The position numbers and the translations under genes were made by a program. A stretch of DNA of 64,000 bases from Lewinellaceae bacterium (GTDB taxonomy: Bacteria; Bacteroidota; Bacteroidia; Chitinophagales; Saprospiraceae), in contig JACJYG010000007.1 in the NCBI GenBank assembly GCA_020636215.1, positions 62,001 through 126,000 of the forward strand, in the 5' to 3' direction. The notes below the pieces were generated by a model, which saw only the letters and a list, made by a program, of their open reading frames with translations, searched no databases and was not told the origin of the DNA. The number at the start of each line of letters is the position of its first letter. The stretch's first letter is position 1. Positions 60,193-64,000 of this stretch are shown here, in pieces.

Positions 60193-61151
60193 TGAAAAAG
60201 CCACCTTATGAATTGACGGGGCCTATTCTGAAGTTAATTGCCGCAATTTCAGAAAAGCTGGGAGCGGCCAAAGCCAGTTTCTTAGATAAGCCATCGCCCC
60301 AGTTGCGCAAACAAAATAAAATAAAAACCATTCATTCCTCCTTAAGGATCGAAGGCAATACCTTGTCGGAAGAGCAGATAACGGCTATTGTCGAGCACAA
60401 AAGAGTCGTTGGCCCCCGAAAAGATGTTCTGGAAGTCCTGAACGCGATCAAGATCTATGAAGATCTCAGCCAATTTAATCCACTTTCAAAGCAATCGTTT
60501 TTGTCTGCACACCGGATTTTGATGGATGGGTTAATTGAAAAGCCCGGCCAATTCCGGACGGCCAATGTTGGAATCATGCACGGATCTAAGGTGGCGCACC
60601 TGGCCCCTCCTGCCGGAAATGTAGATTACCTGATGTCCGGGCTATTTAAGTATTTAAAACAAACAGATGAACTGGCTTTAGTCAAGAGTTGTGTTTTCCA
60701 CTACGAAATGGAGTTCATACACCCTTTCCTGGATGGCAACGGCCGAATGGGCCGGCTCTGGCAAACCCTGATCCTGATGCAGGAATACCCCATTTTTGAG
60801 TACCTCCCGTTTGAAACAATGATCAGCCAAACCCAGGAGGAATATTACGATTCATTGGCAAAAAGCGACAAAGCAGGCCATTCCACTGTTTTTATTGAGT
60901 ACATGCTGAAGGTCATCGACCGCTCACTGGAAAACCTCCTGGAAAGCAGCAACCGGGCCTTAACTACGGATGGCCGGCTGGAGTATTTCCTGTCTGAAAG
61001 GGATTCCCCCTTCTCAAGGAAGGATTATCTGCAGGCCTTTAAACAATTGTCGACGGCCACCGCCAGCCGAGACCTCCGGGAAGGGGTGCGGTTGGGCCTG
61101 CTTGAAAAATCAGGGGATAAGAGGAATACGATTTATAAGAAAAAGGGATGA
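60192..61151 (+). CDS. Fic family protein (AMP-transferase type, class II)
   Basis: A 319-aa protein. Core motif HPFLDGNGRMGR (His177 onward) is the full HPFx[D/E]GNGRxxR. The N-terminal inhibitory helix motif SLRIEGN (Ser50, Glu54) marks class II Fic. The target loop precedes it, and a C-terminal winged helix (~255-315, DYLQAFKQLSTATASRDL) probably binds DNA. It would transfer AMP to a target protein, kept off by the inhibitory Glu. The wHTH and the tandem operator suggest autoregulation. A remnant of a second copy of its C-terminus is at 19701-19806. Confidence 0.92.
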   Translation: MKKPPYELTGPILKLIAAISEKLGAAKASFLDKPSPQLRKQNKIKTIHSSLRIEGNTLSEEQITAIVEHKRVVGPRKDVLEVLNAIKIYEDLSQFNPLSKQSFLSAHRILMDGLIEKPGQFRTANVGIMHGSKVAHLAPPAGNVDYLMSGLFKYLKQTDELALVKSCVFHYEMEFIHPFLDGNGRMGRLWQTLILMQEYPIFEYLPFETMISQTQEEYYDSLAKSDKAGHSTVFIEYMLKVIDRSLENLLESSNRALTTDGRLEYFLSERDSPFSRKDYLQAFKQLSTATASRDLREGVRLGLLEKSGDKRNTIYKKKG

Positions 61152-61204
61152 AGAACCCCTTGTCTGCACGTCACAAGCCAGCCCAACCATTCAGCCATTT
61201 TTAC

Positions 61205-61241
61205 CCGCCGTAGCTTTAGCATAGGCGGGCAGCCATTCAAC
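61205..61241 (+). repeat. direct repeat right of Fic gene
   Basis: CCGCCGTAGCTTTAGCATAG then GCGGGCAGCCATTCAAC. Same orientation as 60069-60104, so the Fic gene lies between two ~36-bp direct repeats. Confidence 0.8.
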
Positions 61242-61418
61242 TGGTCGGACAGCTGCGGCGCAAGCCCGGGAATACGTAGCCCTCAAATTTATTTGAGAGG
61301 CTGGACCTGCAAAACCTGCAAACTACTGGCTTTATCAATTTTTATTTTGACGGCGCAAATAAATTTGCGCGTCACGGGCATTCCCTGCCAGCCGGGGACA
61401 TCAAAAGCCGACGGCAAC

Positions 61419-61474
61419 CCTGAAACCTGAAACCTGTAACCTGTAACCTGAAACCTGTAACCTGTAACCTGTAA
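61419..61474. repeat. 8-unit heptamer array CCTG[A/T]AA
   Basis: Eight exact 7-bp units alternating CCTGAAA and CCTGTAA, with no interruptions. Confidence 0.9.
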
Positions 61475-61729
61475 CCCTGCCCCCCCTCTGCTACTCCCCG
61501 GACTGACGGGAATTTTTCCGTCCCGGCTTGCAACTAAATTGTTGGGGATTCGTACATTAGGGGCAGTGTTGGAGGGATAGTTGAGGTTAAGGCAATAGGA
61601 GCTAAGGGAAAGGCGCAATAGGGAAGCCAAAGTTTTATACGAAGGCTCCATGCGCACACCGGCACGGCATATATGCAAACCGTTAGGCATTCCTTATAGC
61701 AAACAAGCTGCAAACATCAAGCAAGATTG

Positions 61730-62488
61730 ATGGAAGAAAAGATAAAGAAATATTTATTCGACTTAGAGAAAGAAAGAGGGATTACCATACTTTTAGCCTG
61801 TGAGACGGGGTCAAGAGCATGGGGGTTTCCATCGCCCGATAGTGATTTCGATGTTCGGATAATCTACTGTCATGATAAAGATTGGTATTTGAGTTTGGCC
61901 GAGGAAAAGGATACCATCGAATTATTGCTTGATAACAATGAAATTGATATAAGCGGTTGGGATTTAAGAAAAAGTTTGAGGCTGCTTTGGAAATCAAACC
62001 CTCCGTTGTTGGAAAGAATTCAATCACCCATCATTTACAGAGCAGACAATGACTTTTTGTTAGGGATTAATTCAATTGCCAAAGAAACATATTCAAGGAT
62101 TGCTTCAATTCACCATTATTTAAGTATGGCAAAAAAGACTTTTGAGGAAGTTGCCAATTTTCAAGAGTATAAACTCAAAAAGTTCTTTTATGCTTTAAGG
62201 GCTTCGGTTGCTTGCTTATGGATTCTTGAAAGACAAGAAATCCCACCAATAGAATTTAGTAAAATGCTAAATGGATTGAATTTACAAGCCGAATTAACAA
62301 CAAGGATTGCTGAACTGATTGAACTCAAATCTACAATTAGCGAAACTTACCTGCACAAAGGGGAACCTGAATTGATTGAATTCATGAAGAGTTGTATAGA
62401 AAGAGCAGAAAATGAATCAAAGCAATTACCTGGCTCGAAAGGACAAATGAACGATTTAAACGAGTTCTTTAGAAAAACATTGGGATAA
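61730..62488 (+). CDS. predicted nucleotidyltransferase (MNT / pol-beta superfamily), first of pair
   Basis: A 252-aa protein. The nucleotidyltransferase motif is GSRAWGFPSPDSDFD (Gly27-Ser28 and Asp39, Asp41). After the ~110-residue catalytic domain comes a helical C-terminal region (TYSRIASIHHYLSMAKKTFE) containing an Arg-x4-His, loosely like HEPN motifs; that resemblance is weak. Similar COG3541-type proteins are uncharacterised. DNA here is clearly AT-rich compared with the rest of the window. The second gene starts 3 bp after the stop. ATG 61730 is used; TTG 61727 would add one residue. Confidence 0.8.
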   Translation: MEEKIKKYLFDLEKERGITILLACETGSRAWGFPSPDSDFDVRIIYCHDKDWYLSLAEEKDTIELLLDNNEIDISGWDLRKSLRLLWKSNPPLLERIQSPIIYRADNDFLLGINSIAKETYSRIASIHHYLSMAKKTFEEVANFQEYKLKKFFYALRASVACLWILERQEIPPIEFSKMLNGLNLQAELTTRIAELIELKSTISETYLHKGEPELIEFMKSCIERAENESKQLPGSKGQMNDLNEFFRKTLG

Positions 62489-62491
62489 TTA

Positions 62492-63565
62492 ATGACAATT
62501 GAAGATCTACGAAATAGAGGATTGATAATTTTTGAGTGCATAAGTGGCAGCAGAGCATACGGATTAGATACCCCAAATTCTGATACCGATATTAAAGGTG
62601 TTTTCATTCTGCCTAAAGAGGAATACTATGGTTTAAATTATATCCCTCAGGTAAATAATGAATCGAATGACATTGTTTTCTATGAGTTTGGACGTTTCAT
62701 GGAATTGCTTTCATTAAATAATCCAAACATTCTTGAATTACTAAATACACCTGATTCAGCAATTATATTTAAGCATCCTTATTTGTCCGAGATAAAGCCA
62801 GAACTTATTCTGTCAAAACTGTGTAGCAACACTTTTGGGAAATTTGCCTTGTCTCAGATCAAAAAAGCAAAAGGGCTTAACAAGAAGATCGTTAATCCTG
62901 TTGCAAAAGAAAGAAAGAGTGTTTTGTCATTTTGCTTTGTAAACTATGAACAAGGTGCAATTCCGCTTCTAAAGTATCTTGAAATTAAAGGCTGGAAACA
63001 GAGTAATTGCGGATTAGTTAATATTCCGCACATGAAAGATGTTTACGGATTATACTATTCCGATAACCTTGGATTCAGCGGTGTGATTAAAGGAACTGAT
63101 TCCAATGATGTTTGCTTAAGCTCAATTCCTAAAGGAACAAAGCAAGAAGCACTAATGTATTTTAACAGAAATGGTTATTCAACCTATTGCAAGGAGTACA
63201 GGGAATATTGGGATTGGGTAGATAAACGAAACGATGAAAGATATGAAAACACTAAGAATCATGGAAAGAATTACGATTCTAAAAACATGATGCATGTGTT
63301 CAGGCTTTTAGAAATGGCAATTGAAATAGGCCAAGAAAAAAAAGTAAATGTAAAAAGGCCAGATCGGGATTTCTTACTAGATATTAAAGCTGGCAAGTTT
63401 GAGTATGAGGAATTACTAATAATGGCCGAAAAAAAACAGGCTGAAATGGAATTAGCATTCCAAAAGTCTTCATTACCAGATCATCCTGATTTAGCCATGA
63501 TAAATGACTTGACTTACAGATTGAGGGATAAATTTTATAAACACGGCCAACCCCTGACATGCTAA
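62492..63565 (+). CDS. predicted nucleotidyltransferase (MNT / pol-beta superfamily), second of pair
   Basis: A 357-aa protein. Motif GSRAYGLDTPNSDTD (Gly19-Ser20; Asp31, Asp33). It contains more sequence than the first paralogue: LSFCFVNYEQGAIPLLKYLE (~145-165) and an MMHVFRLLEMAIEIGQEK helix near the C-terminus. Its AT-rich codon use matches that of the first gene. The two are adjacent, co-directional and paralogous only in the catalytic core. Function unknown; possible roles are tRNA or protein nucleotidylation or a defence/toxin-antitoxin function. Confidence 0.8.
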   Translation: MTIEDLRNRGLIIFECISGSRAYGLDTPNSDTDIKGVFILPKEEYYGLNYIPQVNNESNDIVFYEFGRFMELLSLNNPNILELLNTPDSAIIFKHPYLSEIKPELILSKLCSNTFGKFALSQIKKAKGLNKKIVNPVAKERKSVLSFCFVNYEQGAIPLLKYLEIKGWKQSNCGLVNIPHMKDVYGLYYSDNLGFSGVIKGTDSNDVCLSSIPKGTKQEALMYFNRNGYSTYCKEYREYWDWVDKRNDERYENTKNHGKNYDSKNMMHVFRLLEMAIEIGQEKKVNVKRPDRDFLLDIKAGKFEYEELLIMAEKKQAEMELAFQKSSLPDHPDLAMINDLTYRLRDKFYKHGQPLTC

Positions 63566-63849
63566 CCATCAACCTCTCCGAAATAGAACAAGCCCTCTCC
63601 ACCCTGCTCGAAGCACTGCGCCGCCGGGAGGGCGATACGATCGAGCTGGGCCCGGTGGACTACTACTGGGCCATCGGCCCGGAGGAACTGTATGCCCCTT
63701 ACCAGGAGCCCACTCATCTTACCCTGGGCCAGTTGTCCGATGACCTTGAAGAGATCAGCCGGGTGGCGCAGGGAGAAGCGCCGCCGGTGGGGCTGGACCT
63801 GGTGAAGCTCAGCGCTATTCTGGCGGCCATCGGGCATATGAAAAGGTGA
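63559..63849 (+). CDS. small conserved-looking protein, unknown
   Basis: A 96-aa frame that overlaps the preceding stop by 7 bp. INLSEIEQALSTLLEALRRR is helical, EGDTIELGPVDYYWAIGPEE a beta-like part, and HLTLGQLSDDLEEISRVAQG helical. GC content returns to the window norm here, so it is not part of the AT-rich pair by origin. The stop lies inside copy 4 of the hairpin element (GHMKR-stop). I do not recognise it. Confidence 0.6.
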   Translation: MLTINLSEIEQALSTLLEALRRREGDTIELGPVDYYWAIGPEELYAPYQEPTHLTLGQLSDDLEEISRVAQGEAPPVGLDLVKLSAILAAIGHMKR

Positions 63850-63897
63850 AGCGTAGCTTTTCATTCCGACGAGATCCAGTGGATCGAGATCGGGAAG
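63838..63897 (+). repeat. dispersed 60-bp hairpin element, copy 4
   Basis: AAAAGGTGAAGCGTAGCTTTT followed by GATCCagtGGATC. It overlaps the last codons of the preceding gene. Confidence 0.75.
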
Positions 63898-63953
63898 GTG
63901 GCGTGGTAACCCTCTCCTCAGCCTGTATATCGAACGTTCTCTGGGGCTAACAT

Positions 63954-63975
63954 TCAGCAATCAGCAATCAGTAAT
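63954..63975. repeat. short heptamer repeat CAGCAAT
   Basis: Three 7-bp units (CAGCAAT, CAGCAAT, CAGTAAT) near the right edge. Confidence 0.6.
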
Positions 63976-64000
63976 GAAAAGGAACCTATCCAAGTGTATT

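Larger units (their letters stand above)
61152..61726. other. 575-bp interval between Fic and the nucleotidyltransferases
   Basis: Holds the right-hand direct repeat (61205-61241) and the CCTGTAA heptamer array (61419-61474). No gene is seen. Confidence 0.6.

Noticed and set aside
1..64000. tRNA genes
   Set aside because: I scanned for T-loop GGTTCGAnTCC-like sequence with matching arms and found no convincing cloverleaf.

Overview
The window reads as a chromosomal segment of a Bacteroidota bacterium, most likely of the Saprospiria (Lewinella / Haliscomenobacter / Phaeodactylibacter type). The lineage call rests on several things seen here: C-terminal type IX secretion (T9SS) sorting domains, a hybrid two-component system that ends in an AraC domain, lipoproteins with Bacteroidota-style N-termini, almost no Shine-Dalgarno sequences, several TAnnTTTG promoter elements, and Bacteroidota-type families such as the PUR/DUF3276 protein, a NagZ-AmpC fusion and a DevBCA-TolC exporter. 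The exact genus is inference. The DNA is moderately GC-rich, except for an AT-rich stretch near 61.7-63.56 kb.

Layout. 0-10.6 kb: FKBP/TPR fragment at the left edge, cytochrome c lipoprotein, aroQ, recQ, kdsD, a lipoprotein plus TPR-protein pair, a small secreted protein, a rhomboid protease and a stranded T9SS domain. 10.8-16.2 kb: pheS, hisS and gatA (translation), interrupted by a REP-type hairpin cluster around a RAYT transposase. 16.3-21.6 kb (minus strand): GH13 glucosidase lipoprotein, gene fragments, small membrane and lipoproteins, rnpA. 22.2-28.2 kb: PUR protein, radC, a small HTH protein, an MsbA-like ABC exporter, an aspartoacylase-like hydrolase, an AlkA-type glycosylase and a GNAT. 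28.7-34.7 kb: a tight run of subtilisin-type protease, DevA, DevB, DevC and TolC. 35-43 kb: cold-shock protein, ACMSD, tricorn-like protease, M50 protease, trhO. 43-45 kb: PIN/UPF0175 toxin-antitoxin pair and tesB. 45.4-54 kb: a 1420-aa hybrid sensor, a T9SS-sorted protein and a TMTC-like TPR membrane protein. 54-60 kb: NagZ-AmpC fusion, a 1.36-kb stretch without a recognisable gene, and a di-haem peroxidase. 60-64 kb: an accessory block with a Fic protein and two nucleotidyltransferases.

Most genes are housekeeping or envelope functions. The unusual content lies between genes. There is a family of tiny hairpins around the RAYT gene, and a 30-bp palindromic sequence has been inserted precisely into the loops of three of them, in both orientations. 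A four-copy hairpin element sits at gene ends. A MITE-like 167-bp element has a half copy elsewhere. At least six unrelated short-period arrays (7, 9 or 12 bp) lie in intergenic gaps, one of them built as two opposed nonamer arrays between convergent genes.

The best candidate for an undescribed functional system is the 60.1-63.6 kb block. Its Fic gene has a palindromic tandem operator lying over both the -7 promoter element and the start codon, and it is followed by two tandem MNT-type nucleotidyltransferases of foreign base composition. All function calls are from reading the sequence; no database search was run.
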